The translations under genes and the position numbers were made by a program. The notes under the pieces are model-generated. The model saw only the letters and a program-made list of their open reading frames with translations. It ran no database searches and had not been told where the DNA came from. From Verrucomicrobiia bacterium (lineage in GTDB: Bacteria; Verrucomicrobiota; Verrucomicrobiia; Verrucomicrobiales; DEV007), in the NCBI GenBank assembly GCA_030427505.1, contig JAUICH010000019.1, forward strand, positions 64,001 through 124,867: 60,867 bases of DNA, given 5' to 3'. Shown here piece by piece: positions 41,463 to 50,806 of the stretch (position 1 is its first letter; every line of letters starts with the position of its first letter).

Positions 41463-43700
41463 ATGGAAGACTCTCTACAATTTGGCCAGCCCGTCTGGCT
41501 CTGGATTGGCTTCGCGGCGTGCGCCGTGCTGGCCGCCGCGACCGTGCGGTGGAACCAGCGGCGCCAACGGGATTTGGAAAAGCTGGCCCAGGCGCGCCTT
41601 CTGGCGCAATTGACGGAGTCCTTCTCCAAGCGCCGCCGCTCCATCCGCCAGGTCCTTTGGCTGGTGGCGCTAATGCTGGGATTCGTCGCGTTGGCGCGGC
41701 CTCAATACGGTTTCGAATACCGTGAAGTAAAGCGGCGCGGCATCGACCTTGTCTTCGCCGTGGACACCTCCCGCAGCATGCTGGCGGAAGACGTGGTGCC
41801 GAACCGCCTGGAACGCTCCAAGCTCGCCATCCTGGACTTTGTCGACCGGCTGGAGGGGGACCGCGTGGGACTGATTCCCTTTGCCGGAAACGCGTTTTCG
41901 CTCTGTCCGCTCACCCTGGACTACAGCGCGTTCCGTCAGTCGCTTGAAGCGCTGGATACCGACATCATCCCCCACCAGGGAACGGACTTGGCCAGCGCGG
42001 TGCGGGAAGCGAACCGGCTCTTTGACGAGCAGGGCAACAACTTCCGCATCCTCATCCTCATCACCGACGGCGAAGACCTCCAGGGGTCGGTGATGGACGC
42101 GGTGAACACGGCCAAGGAAAAGGGCATGACGATCTATACCGTGGGCGTGGGCGATCCCGGCGGGACTTTGATACCCCTCACCATGGACGACGGCAGCCAG
42201 GACTTCGTGCGCGACAATTCCGGCCAGCCCGTCAAAACCGCGCTGGATGAAGAAACCCTCAAGACCATCGCCCAGGCCACCGGCGGGCTCTATGCGCCAC
42301 TGGGCAAAACCGGTGAAGGGCTGAACACGATCTACCGCGAAAAACTGCGCCTGGTGCCCAAGTCGGAAATGGATCAGCGGCTCGACCGCGTGCCGCTGGA
42401 GCGCTTTGAGTGGCCGTTGGGCGCGGCGATCTTGCTGCTGACCATCGAGTTCCTGTTCAGCGAACGGAAGCGCGACTCCCGCGCCCGGATCGTTCCGGTC
42501 GTGTCCGCGGCCCGGCGCCGCACCAGGCAGCCAGCACCGGTCAAGGCCAGAGGAGTGGCTGCCATGTTAGGATTGACTCTATTGCTCGGGGCCGCCCCCC
42601 TCACGCAAGCGCAAGACAGTCCGGGAAATCCTGAACCTCCGAAACCGGAAGAAACGTTGCCCGAAGATGCCCGGGAAACTTACAACCTAGGCACCCAGTC
42701 CTACCGGGATGGCGACTTCGAGCACGCCGAGGCCATGCTGGGGCACGGCCTGGCCCAGACCACCGACCTGACCCTCCAGCAGCGCGCCTACTACAACCTC
42801 GGAAACACCCGCTTCCGGCTCGGTCAGCAAATGCTCCAGGAAAAGCCAGAGACGACCATTTCCAAGTGGGAAGAAAGCGTGAAGGCCTACGAAGATGCCC
42901 TGGCCCTGAACCCGGACGATCAGGACGCGGCCTTCAACCGGGACTTTGTGAAGAAGAAGCTGGAGGAGTTGAAACAACAACAGCAGCAGCAACAACAAGA
43001 CCAGCAGAATCAGTCCCAAAAGGACCAGGACCAAGATCAGCAGCAGCAGGATCAACAAGAGAACCAGTCAGGCCAGAAAGACTCGCGGGACTCTTCCGAT
43101 AACCAGCAGGATGAGTCCTCTAAGCAGGAATCTCAAGACGGCCAGTCGCAAGAAAACCAAGAACAGCAGTCACCTGAGGACAAGAAACAACAGGGCGAGT
43201 CCGGCGAAGAGAAGAACGACTCACAGGGCCAAGAAGAACCGTCTTCTGAAAACAACGAACAGAAAGACAAGCAAGGCTCTTCAGAGCAAAAGCCGCAATC
43301 ACAGGACGCGGACCAGAAGAATCAGGAAGAAAAAGGCGCCGGAGGAGAAAAAGAGGACGAGGATAAGGAAGCCTCCGAAACGAAGCCACAGTCTGGCGAT
43401 CAGGGTAACGAGGAAAAAGAAGATCAGCAGCAGGAGACCAATTCTAGTAAGCCGAAACCCGGCCAAGAGAACCAGGACGCCGAGAAGGCGGAACCACAGC
43501 CTGCGGGAGAAACAAATCCCCAGGACGGCAACGCTGAATTTTCAGAGGAACGTCGCGCCCCGGGTGAGATGTCTCGCGAAGAAGCCGCGCAACTGCTGCA
43601 GGCGCTGCATAGCGACGAACGTTCCGTCATCCCGCTGCCTGACGCGCAAACCTATCGCCAGGCAGTGCCTAACAACACGACCAGAGGGAAAACATGGTGA
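41463..43700 (+). CDS. BatB-BatC fusion: VWA domain, TPR and Gln-rich linker
   Basis: A 745-residue protein. Residues 1-340 are a BatB-like VWA protein with two N-terminal helices, MIDAS LVFAVDTSRSMLAED, ILILITDGED and a helix (GAAILLLTIEFLFS). Around residue 368 a signal-peptide-like stretch (MLGLTLLLGAAPLTQAQD) begins a BatC-like half with TPR helices (TYNLGTQSYRDGDFEHAEAML; YYNLGNTRFRLGQQML). Residues about 500-690 are a Gln/Glu/Lys/Ser-rich low-complexity region, then a conserved short end (EAAQLLQALHSDERS). The join suggests an ancestral fusion of adjacent batB and batC. Confidence 0.9.
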   Translation: MEDSLQFGQPVWLWIGFAACAVLAAATVRWNQRRQRDLEKLAQARLLAQLTESFSKRRRSIRQVLWLVALMLGFVALARPQYGFEYREVKRRGIDLVFAVDTSRSMLAEDVVPNRLERSKLAILDFVDRLEGDRVGLIPFAGNAFSLCPLTLDYSAFRQSLEALDTDIIPHQGTDLASAVREANRLFDEQGNNFRILILITDGEDLQGSVMDAVNTAKEKGMTIYTVGVGDPGGTLIPLTMDDGSQDFVRDNSGQPVKTALDEETLKTIAQATGGLYAPLGKTGEGLNTIYREKLRLVPKSEMDQRLDRVPLERFEWPLGAAILLLTIEFLFSERKRDSRARIVPVVSAARRRTRQPAPVKARGVAAMLGLTLLLGAAPLTQAQDSPGNPEPPKPEETLPEDARETYNLGTQSYRDGDFEHAEAMLGHGLAQTTDLTLQQRAYYNLGNTRFRLGQQMLQEKPETTISKWEESVKAYEDALALNPDDQDAAFNRDFVKKKLEELKQQQQQQQQDQQNQSQKDQDQDQQQQDQQENQSGQKDSRDSSDNQQDESSKQESQDGQSQENQEQQSPEDKKQQGESGEEKNDSQGQEEPSSENNEQKDKQGSSEQKPQSQDADQKNQEEKGAGGEKEDEDKEASETKPQSGDQGNEEKEDQQQETNSSKPKPGQENQDAEKAEPQPAGETNPQDGNAEFSEERRAPGEMSREEAAQLLQALHSDERSVIPLPDAQTYRQAVPNNTTRGKTW

Positions 43701-45685
43701 ACCATTTCTTAAATTCAGCGAACAGAAGAAGGGCCATTCCCTTATCTTGCTCCTATTTGGCCGCACTCGTTTTTGCGTTTTCGATCTGCGCCGTCCAGGC
43801 CGCGGATGTATCGGTGAGTCTTCAATCCAACACCGTGCCCGCGAATCGCGAATTGGAACTGTCTGTCACCATCCAAGGCGGATCGGTCAAATCGCTGCCC
43901 ATGCCGCCCGTGCCGGATGGCGTCAACATCCGGCCCTACCGGCGCAGCCAGAATTTTCAGTTCATCAACGGGCAGATGAGCCAGTCCATCACGCAAAGTT
44001 TCCTGGTCAATGCCAGTCAGCCAGGGGACTACACCATCCCCTCCTTTGAGATCCAAGTGGGCGGGGAGACCCTGAAAACCGATCCCGTCAGCTTCAAAGT
44101 CACCCCGGCCAACTCACCCACGCCACCTCCGGCACCGGGCAATCCACGACAACAGCCATCCGCGGCCTCGCCGGATGCCCCGGCCCAGCCGCTCGGACAA
44201 CTCCGGCTGGATTTTCCCAAGCGCGAGCGCGACTACCTCTACGTCGGCGAAATGGCGCCGATCCGGATCAAGGCTTACTTTCCGCCAGACACCCGGGGAA
44301 ACCTCAAGAGCGACCCTCGCCCGGAAGGCCAGGGATTCACGCTTCATAACCTGAGCGAAAAGCCGGAGACAGGGTACGAAGAGATCGGTGGCCAGACTTA
44401 CCAGACCCTGACCTGGTTTGCCGGGGTCTCCATGGCGAAAGCTGGGGAATATCCCATCAACGTTTCCCTCGACGTTACGGTCATGGTTCCAGATGAATCG
44501 TCTTCAGGCCGGTCGCGCCCGCGTTCCCCTTTTGGAAGGCGGAGCATTTTTAACGACCCTTTCTTTGACGACTTTTTTAACAACACCATGAGGACCCTGG
44601 TGCCCCGGGAGGTGACCCTGACCTCTCCGGGTGATCCGCTGGAAGTCCGCTCCCTGCCTCAAGAGGGCCGGCCGGCAAACTTCAGCGGCGCGGTGGGAGA
44701 TTTTTCACTGGGTTCCTTCCGGCTGCCGGCCGAAGCCGCCGCGGGCGAACCCCAGCAGGTCAGGGTAACGATCGAAGGTAAGGGAAACTTCGAACGCATG
44801 AGTTCCCCCGTCTTGGAACCCGCCGGCGCCTGGAAAAGCTACACGCCCAAGGTCGAGTTCAAAGCCGAGGACGCCGCGTCGTTTTCAGGTCACAAGACCT
44901 TTGAGTTCAGCGCTGTTCCGCGAAAGAGCGGCGAACAGAAAGTGAAGCTGGCCTTCAGTTACTTTAATCCTGAGACCGGAACCTACGAATCGATAGACAG
45001 TCCTCAGATCGCGATGAACGTCACCGGGAATGATGTGGCGCCGGAACGCGAAACCGTGGCCGCGAACGCGGCTGCCCCACGATCTGGGAGTGATGACGCC
45101 ATTGAAGATTCGCCAAAAGACAAGGCTGCCTCTACTCCTCAGAACGACCTGGCGCCCCTCCGCCTGAACGTAGCCGCGGCCGGAGCTTCGCTCAAGCCCC
45201 TGATCCACCGGCCTGACTTTCTGGCGGGGCTCGGGATCGCCTTGACGGGCATCGCGGCCGGTTTTGTAGTGGGCGCGGTCCGGCGCGGCCGCGATGCCCC
45301 GGATCGCGTCGCGGCCCGGAGGTCGAAGCAACGGGAACGTGATGCCCTGGCTAGTGCGGAAAAAGCATTGCGGGAAGGCGACACACAGGCCTTCTTCGAC
45401 TCGGCCCGGCGCGCCCTGCAGATTCGGAGCGGCGCTTTGTGGAACCTTCCGGCGGACGCCCTGACCCAGGGCGAACTCCGCAAGCGCTTGCCCCCCGACT
45501 CTCCCGTGCTAACCATCTTTTCCCAAGCTGATGCCTTGGCCTACGCACCGGAGGGATCGAAGTCCGCGGCGGAATTGGAACGGTGGAATCAACTCCTCCA
45601 CCAGGGCTTGGAAAGTCTAACAGAATCCCCAACCGCTTCGCGGCGCGCGAAGTCCTCTCAACCCGTCGGAAGCGCGGCCCCATGA
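43694..45685 (+). CDS. batD: BatD-like periplasmic protein
   Basis: A 663-residue protein with a signal peptide (LAALVFAFSICAVQAADVSV), repeated beta-sandwich segments of the BatD type (VSLQSNTVPANRELELSVTIQGGSV; RNPYRR-type region near FQFINGQMSQSITQSFLVN), a Gly/Pro spacer and a late membrane helix (LGIALTGIAAGFVVGAV) followed by a cytosolic helical tail. ATG 43694 overlaps the stop of the fusion gene. It likely bridges the VWA proteins across the periplasm. Confidence 0.9.
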   Translation: MVNHFLNSANRRRAIPLSCSYLAALVFAFSICAVQAADVSVSLQSNTVPANRELELSVTIQGGSVKSLPMPPVPDGVNIRPYRRSQNFQFINGQMSQSITQSFLVNASQPGDYTIPSFEIQVGGETLKTDPVSFKVTPANSPTPPPAPGNPRQQPSAASPDAPAQPLGQLRLDFPKRERDYLYVGEMAPIRIKAYFPPDTRGNLKSDPRPEGQGFTLHNLSEKPETGYEEIGGQTYQTLTWFAGVSMAKAGEYPINVSLDVTVMVPDESSSGRSRPRSPFGRRSIFNDPFFDDFFNNTMRTLVPREVTLTSPGDPLEVRSLPQEGRPANFSGAVGDFSLGSFRLPAEAAAGEPQQVRVTIEGKGNFERMSSPVLEPAGAWKSYTPKVEFKAEDAASFSGHKTFEFSAVPRKSGEQKVKLAFSYFNPETGTYESIDSPQIAMNVTGNDVAPERETVAANAAAPRSGSDDAIEDSPKDKAASTPQNDLAPLRLNVAAAGASLKPLIHRPDFLAGLGIALTGIAAGFVVGAVRRGRDAPDRVAARRSKQRERDALASAEKALREGDTQAFFDSARRALQIRSGALWNLPADALTQGELRKRLPPDSPVLTIFSQADALAYAPEGSKSAAELERWNQLLHQGLESLTESPTASRRAKSSQPVGSAAP

Positions 45686-46422
45686 AGTCTGGATTTCTTG
45701 TAATACTCACGGCCGCGCTCTTCGCCCTGTCCGCCACCGCTCACGCGGCGCCGGAAGCGGAGGAGGGAAATTCGGCTTATCTTTCCGGGAAATTCGAAGA
45801 AGCGGCCCAGGCCTACGAAAAGGCCCTGGAGACGAAAGGAGCCAGTGCCAGCCTGCTTTACAACCTGGGCAACACCTACTACCGGATGGGGGAATTTGGC
45901 CCCGCCATCCTGGCTTATGAACGGGCCCTGGCACTTGATCCCCGCGCGGCGGACATTCAAACCAATCTCCGCCAGGCCCGCGAAGCCGCCGCGGCTTTCG
46001 ACGAAAGCCATCAGCCCGCGCCCTGGGAAGCACCGGTCCATTGGCTGAGCTTCAACGAATGGGCCGTGGTCTGCGCCGTGGCCTTGGGCCTTTTGGCGGC
46101 GGTCAGCCTGGCCCAGGGGCTCTTCCTCTCCGGAAAGAAAATCGCGGCCGTCCGGTGGGCTGCCGTCATTTCCGCCGTCGTCCTATTTATCAGCATCACC
46201 GCCCTAGTGCTCCGGCTTTCAGATCTGAACCGCGCCATCGTCCTGACTCCAGATGCCAGGGTGCGGCTCTCCCCTTTCGAAACCGCGGACACCGTCGCCA
46301 CTCTGAAAGCCGGATGGGCCGTCCAGGTGGAGGGCGAACACGACGGCTTCTACCGCATCCGCAATGGGTGGATTTCGCGGAACGATGCAGCGTTGGTTCA
46401 CGAACCTTCCGCCGCCAGATAG
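45682..46422 (+). CDS. batE: BatE-like TPR/SH3 protein
   Basis: A 246-residue protein from ATG 45682 (ATGA overlap with batD). It has a signal peptide (LVILTAALFALSATAHAAP), TPR repeats (GNSAYLSGKFEEAAQAYEKAL; LLYNLGNTYYRMGEFGPAILAYERALALDP), two membrane helices and a C-terminal SH3-like domain (ARVRLSPFETADTVATLKAGWAVQVEGEHDGFYRIRNGWIS). This is the standard BatE layout and ends the operon. Confidence 0.9.
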   Translation: MKSGFLVILTAALFALSATAHAAPEAEEGNSAYLSGKFEEAAQAYEKALETKGASASLLYNLGNTYYRMGEFGPAILAYERALALDPRAADIQTNLRQAREAAAAFDESHQPAPWEAPVHWLSFNEWAVVCAVALGLLAAVSLAQGLFLSGKKIAAVRWAAVISAVVLFISITALVLRLSDLNRAIVLTPDARVRLSPFETADTVATLKAGWAVQVEGEHDGFYRIRNGWISRNDAALVHEPSAAR

Positions 46423-46534
46423 GCGGCGAAGCTCAGCCAAGGCGTCGCAGGGGTCTCTTTTCTTTTAGCCTACCCTTTCTGGCTTTTCCATTGCACCGGG
46501 TACAAAGGAACGTAAGTTGGAAACCTCCGGCGAG

Positions 46535-46574
46535 CCGGTGACTCCCGTCACCGGCGCTTCAAGCACAAGTGCTT
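46535..46574. terminator. Two adjacent hairpins after the Bat operon
   Basis: CCGGTGAC-TCCC-GTCACCGG (46535-46554) is followed by AAGCAC-AA-GTGCTT (46561-46574), between batE and the tRNA gene. There is no T run, so this is either a weak/rho-assisted terminator or an RNA processing signal just upstream of the tRNA. Confidence 0.4.
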
Positions 46575-46590
46575 GATTCCCAATCCATCA

Positions 46591-46676
46591 GCCAGGGTGG
46601 CGAAATTGGTAGACGCGCTAGATTTAGGATCTAGTGGGCTTAGCCCGTGCAGGTTCGATTCCTGTCCCTGGTACCA
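46591..46676 (+). tRNA. tRNA-Leu (UAG anticodon)
   Basis: An 86-base tRNA with encoded CCA. The acceptor stem is GCCAGGG/CCCTGGT, the D-arm contains AAATTGGTAGACGCG, the anticodon stem is CTAGA/TCTAG around loop TTTAGGA (anticodon UAG), followed by a long variable arm (TGGGCTTAGCCCGT) and T-arm GGTTCGATTCC. The long variable arm is typical of tRNA-Leu. Confidence 0.97.
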
Positions 46677-46692
46677 TCTTTTGAGAACGGCC

Positions 46693-49350
46693 TTAGACCG
46701 TCACCTCCACGGTCTCGCCGTTTTCGGGCTTGGCCTGGAGACCCGTGAGGGTCCGGGAACGGCCGGTTTCGGGTTCGGAAACTTTCACCGCGTAGGCGCC
46801 TTCCGCGAAGACGTGCGGCTGGAAGGTCTCTTCCGGCCGCAGGCGAATGGCATAGACCAGCTCGCCCGTGGCGTCTTCCACCACTTCCACCAGGGGTTCT
46901 TTCACCCCGGAGATCTTTAGCGTGGGCAAGTGCGCGGCGGCCTTGCGGCCGTAGTTTTCGCGCTGGGTCAAGGTGACCGGCCAACCTTCCATCTGCCCAC
47001 CCTCCTGAGCCGGATCGGTGGAGTAAGGCCAACATTCCACGACAAAGGTGCGCTCGGCCTTGTTGATGCGGACCAGGCCCAAGCCGCTGGTCTTGGCGTT
47101 CACCATTTCCAGGACGGGTTTAGGCAATTCGTAGGGACCGTTCTTAACCGCCAGGACGGTCAACGGATTCCCGAAGTGATCGTCAAAATCGCCAATCAAT
47201 CCTTCGGTTCCGGTCTTCTTGTTGCGATGAGTCTTCTCCGGTTCCCACCAGCGTGGGTAGCCGACGTTCACCGCCGGCCCGGCAAAGGCGGCTCCGGCGT
47301 CGCGATGCTCGTCCACCCCATAGTGAACCACGGCGGGCAGGTGCTGGTCGCCCGCCAGGTGGAAGGCAAAGGCCTTGCGGATCACGCGGAGCGCTTCGTT
47401 CCGCTGGGCCTGGGGCCAGCCGTTGGCGTCATAGTCCGCGTAAAGCACCTCCAGGTTTCCGCCGTGAGTCGTAGCCATGGCGGTGAAGATGGTCTGAGAA
47501 ACGACGGCCTTCATCTCCGCGCCGCGCCAGTCGCTCACCCAGTCGCGCAGGAACGCCATCTGGTTGGCGCCCAACAGGTCCAGGCCTTCCAGGTCGGCGG
47601 TCTTGGGGTCGAATTCCGGATTGATCACATGATCTCCCCGGTCTCCAGTCGGCGGTACTTCGCCCTCGGGACCCGTCTTGTACTGACGGTCGGCCAGCAC
47701 GGCGAAACTCACCCGGCCATATGTCATTGGGCCGTAGTAGTTCGAGGTGCCGCGCTTGCAGGGCGTGGAATCGTAAGGGTCCGGATGGTGGGAAGTCTGA
47801 GTGCGGTGTACCACGTTCACCCAGTCCACGGGCATTTCGTAGCCGCCAGCCTCCTGCGTGGTCTCCCGCGCCGCGCCGCCTTCACCCCACAGGTTCCCTT
47901 GATACACGTCATGATCGTCCGGAAGCGACAGCGAAGGCCGGTCGCGCGTCAGCTCCCGCCAGGTCCAGCCGTGGAAATACCACTTCCGCAGGTAGTCGAT
48001 GACGGCGCCTCGCAGTTCATCCCGAAAAGTCCCATATCCGCCGCAGTTTTCGTAAAACTGATCCCCCACAAAGGCCAGGAGGTCGGGGTCCAGTTTGGCC
48101 ATGTTCTGAGTGAACGGCACATTCGGGAAGATCATGTGGATGTTGCAGGACACGTCGCCGATGACCAATTCATCCTTATCCACCGGATCTTTCCGGACTT
48201 TCCCCTCCCAGTAGGAGGTCTTCGCTTCGCCGGATTTCTCTTTCAAACCGTAGCGAAGGCGATACGGCACGTCCTTGGTGGAGTCCCAGCCTTCCACGCG
48301 AAAGGTGGCCGTCCGCGCCAGGGGATGAATGGTTTCCGTAGCCGCTTCTTTCCACCCGCCACTGCCGTCGCCCAGTTCCAGGGTCACGCTTTGCTCGTCC
48401 TCCGCGCCCAGCGGCGGCATTTGAGCAGTCAGTTTCAATATGCCATGGCTGACAGTGTACTGAGAAAACAGGATGGGGCCAAAGGTCTGCTCCGGGCTGA
48501 CCGTGAGTTTAGTGCCCGAAATCTTCCAGTCACTGAACCAGAACTGCCCCGTGCCGTAGTTCGGCCCCTGGTTGGGCTGATTGCGGCGGCGGGCCGCTCC
48601 GAAGTTGTTGACCAACGCCAGGTTACCGATGAGCCGCTGGCCTGGCACGTTCTTCGCGGTGGCTTCGCCCAGCACCTTTCCATTCGCCGCGTCTTTCACC
48701 GTCAGGGAAATGTCATACTGACCGTCCTTACCCGCGGGGGCTACTTTCAGGGACAGTTCCAAGGATTCCGCGCCGGTCTCGACCTTCCCCTTCGTTCCCG
48801 CGCCGACAAACAACGTGCCATCAGAGGCGATCCCCGCGTCGAAGCCCGCTCCGGCGGCGGGCCAGAGGTTATTCCGGAAGTCGTGCAGTTCCGGGTAGTC
48901 GCCCAGGGTGCCCAGGATGCCGATGCGGAAGCCAAAAGAGCCTTTGCCTTTCCCAACACTCCCCCCGCCCACGCGGCCGGCCTTCACGCTCATTTCGAGC
49001 GTCCCTTCCTGGTCCCCGGTTTGATGGGTCAGCACATGCACATTCCGGTCCGGAGCCGCCTTGGTGCACTCGATCCGTCCGCCCGCCACGCGCCAGTCCT
49101 GCATGGGATTGGCCCAGACATCGGGCCCCAGCCACACGCGATCCAGCGCTTGGTCCCACTGGCTCTGAAAACTTTCCGGACCTTCCTGCGCCGCGGCAGA
49201 GGGCACAAAGGCTCCACCCGCCTGCGAGGCCACTACGGCTCCCGCCACGGCCAGGGTGGAATCCGCCGTAAACTGCCGGCGAGTGATGGGTTCAGAAGCG
49301 GATGCCTCGGACCGGGAGGCGGAAACTGGGGTGGGATCGGGTTTATTCAT
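46693..49350 (-). CDS. PhoD-like alkaline phosphatase/phosphodiesterase
   Basis: An 885-residue exported enzyme from ATG 49350. The N-terminus has a Tat-type signal (ITRRQFTADSTLAVAGAVVASQAGG). Residues about 60-300 form a sugar/lectin-like beta domain of unknown binding. The PhoD metallophosphatase core follows: VIGDVSCNIHMIFPN, LLAFVGDQFYENCGGYGTFRD, LSLPDDHDVYQGNLWG, FHLAGDQHLPAVVHYG. PhoD enzymes use Fe/Ca to hydrolyse phosphate mono- or diesters outside the cytoplasm. It faces the tRNA gene convergently; a long antisense frame across it is not a gene. Confidence 0.9.
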   Translation of the reverse strand: MNKPDPTPVSASRSEASASEPITRRQFTADSTLAVAGAVVASQAGGAFVPSAAAQEGPESFQSQWDQALDRVWLGPDVWANPMQDWRVAGGRIECTKAAPDRNVHVLTHQTGDQEGTLEMSVKAGRVGGGSVGKGKGSFGFRIGILGTLGDYPELHDFRNNLWPAAGAGFDAGIASDGTLFVGAGTKGKVETGAESLELSLKVAPAGKDGQYDISLTVKDAANGKVLGEATAKNVPGQRLIGNLALVNNFGAARRRNQPNQGPNYGTGQFWFSDWKISGTKLTVSPEQTFGPILFSQYTVSHGILKLTAQMPPLGAEDEQSVTLELGDGSGGWKEAATETIHPLARTATFRVEGWDSTKDVPYRLRYGLKEKSGEAKTSYWEGKVRKDPVDKDELVIGDVSCNIHMIFPNVPFTQNMAKLDPDLLAFVGDQFYENCGGYGTFRDELRGAVIDYLRKWYFHGWTWRELTRDRPSLSLPDDHDVYQGNLWGEGGAARETTQEAGGYEMPVDWVNVVHRTQTSHHPDPYDSTPCKRGTSNYYGPMTYGRVSFAVLADRQYKTGPEGEVPPTGDRGDHVINPEFDPKTADLEGLDLLGANQMAFLRDWVSDWRGAEMKAVVSQTIFTAMATTHGGNLEVLYADYDANGWPQAQRNEALRVIRKAFAFHLAGDQHLPAVVHYGVDEHRDAGAAFAGPAVNVGYPRWWEPEKTHRNKKTGTEGLIGDFDDHFGNPLTVLAVKNGPYELPKPVLEMVNAKTSGLGLVRINKAERTFVVECWPYSTDPAQEGGQMEGWPVTLTQRENYGRKAAAHLPTLKISGVKEPLVEVVEDATGELVYAIRLRPEETFQPHVFAEGAYAVKVSEPETGRSRTLTGLQAKPENGETVEVTV

Positions 49351-49551
49351 GGCAAGGGACAGAAAATGGGAACTTTCCGTCCCCGGCAACCCTTTTCCGA
49401 AACGCGACAACGCCATTCCTCCGGATTCCAGAGTCCCGGCAATTCCAGGAAGTCCCTTCTTTCCCAAAATTCCCCTCCCGCCGGGTTAACTTTTCCGAAA
49501 TTTCCCAAAAGCGGATGCCAGCCCCGGTCCTTTGCGCTACGGTGCCAGCCC

Positions 49552-50748
49552 ATGGGTTTTGCGGAGGACAACCGGGCGGCTTCGGCCATCGTACGGACCA
49601 CCTACGATGAAGGCCGTGTCGCGGAAACAGTGCGCCAGTGCCGTGAAGATCTGGGCGGCGACCCCTCCCTGGTGTTTGCCTTTGCCTCCTCTGACTGGAA
49701 GCCGCACCTTCGCGAATTCCTGGATACCGTGCAGGTGGATGGGCATGCCGCCACGGTGGTGGGTTGCTCGGGCGACGGCCTGATTGGCACCGGCGAGGAA
49801 GACGAAAACGTCTCCGGATTTTCCCTGCTGTTCCTGCGGCTGCCCCACACGCGGATCGCCACTTCGGCCCTCGGAAACGAAGAACTCTACCGCGTGGAAA
49901 ACGGCGCCACCTGGGACAGCGTGACCGGCGTGCCCCGGGAAAGCGACGGCGGGTGGCTGGCGCTGTGCAACCCCCTGAGAATGCGGTCGGAACAGTGGCT
50001 GAAGGGCTGGAACGCCACCTATCCCGGCATGCCGGTTTTCGGCGGCCTGGCCAGCGGCGGAGACGCCTCGGACGCCTCTTTTTTCCTGATGCACAACTCC
50101 CAGGAAACGGACGCCGCGCTGCTGGCGGTGCACCTGGATGGCGGCATGCGGCTGGCTGGCGTGGTCAGCCAGGGATGCCGCCCCATTGGCGAGCCCTACA
50201 CCATCACGGAAGTGGATGACAACGTGCTCGTCTCCGTGGCCCAGCGCCGCGCCTTTGACGTGCTGGAAGAGGCCTTCGATTCCCTGGACGAGACGGAACA
50301 GGCCTCCGCCCAGGGCAACATCTTTGCCGGCCTGGCCATGACGGAGTACGTGGAAGACTTCAAACGCGGTGACTTCCTGGTCCGGAACATCATCGGCGGC
50401 GATCCCCAGGCCGGAGTGCTGGCCCTGGGCGCCTACCCCCGGGTCGGGCAGACCTTGCAGTTCCAGTTGCGCGACAAAGACACCGCTGATGAAGACCTGC
50501 ACATCCAGTGCGAAGAGGTACTGGAGAAAAACGGCATCCCCTTCGGCGGACTGTTGTTTTCCTGTTCCGGCCGGGGCAGCCGGATGTTCGGCCTGCCGAA
50601 TCACGACGCCGGCATCCTCAAAGACGTTTTCGGCAGCGTCCCGCTGAGCGGCTTTTTCTGCAATGGAGAGATCGGCCCCGTCGGCGGCCAGAATTTTATA
50701 CACGGATACACCGCTTCGGCGGCGCTCTTCTTCAACGCTGACGGCTAG
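49552..50748 (+). CDS. FIST-domain sensory protein
   Basis: A 398-residue protein from ATG 49552. Both FIST modules are visible: FIST_N with PSLVFAFASSDWKPHLREFLDTV, ATVVGCSGDGLIGTGEE, and FIST_C with GNIFAGLAMTEYVEDFKRGDFLVRNIIGGDPQAG and FGGLLFSCSGRGSRMFGLPNHDAGILKDVFGSVPLSGFFCNGEIGPVGGQNFIHGY. FIST proteins are thought to bind small ligands such as amino acids, often next to kinases or chemotaxis proteins; here it stands alone, cytosolic and without an output domain. Confidence 0.92.
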   Translation: MGFAEDNRAASAIVRTTYDEGRVAETVRQCREDLGGDPSLVFAFASSDWKPHLREFLDTVQVDGHAATVVGCSGDGLIGTGEEDENVSGFSLLFLRLPHTRIATSALGNEELYRVENGATWDSVTGVPRESDGGWLALCNPLRMRSEQWLKGWNATYPGMPVFGGLASGGDASDASFFLMHNSQETDAALLAVHLDGGMRLAGVVSQGCRPIGEPYTITEVDDNVLVSVAQRRAFDVLEEAFDSLDETEQASAQGNIFAGLAMTEYVEDFKRGDFLVRNIIGGDPQAGVLALGAYPRVGQTLQFQLRDKDTADEDLHIQCEEVLEKNGIPFGGLLFSCSGRGSRMFGLPNHDAGILKDVFGSVPLSGFFCNGEIGPVGGQNFIHGYTASAALFFNADG

Positions 50749-50806
50749 TCTGCCCTCCAATCACTTTACCAATACCTTACTTCCGTCCTCCGCTTTTCCC
50801 CCAAAC

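Noticed and set aside
46930-49551. Very long plus-strand open frame that continues into the FIST gene
   Set aside because: It is antisense to the PhoD gene, whose domains are clear on the minus strand. The translation has no recognisable domain, and high GC produces stop-free antisense frames. The FIST protein starts at 49552.
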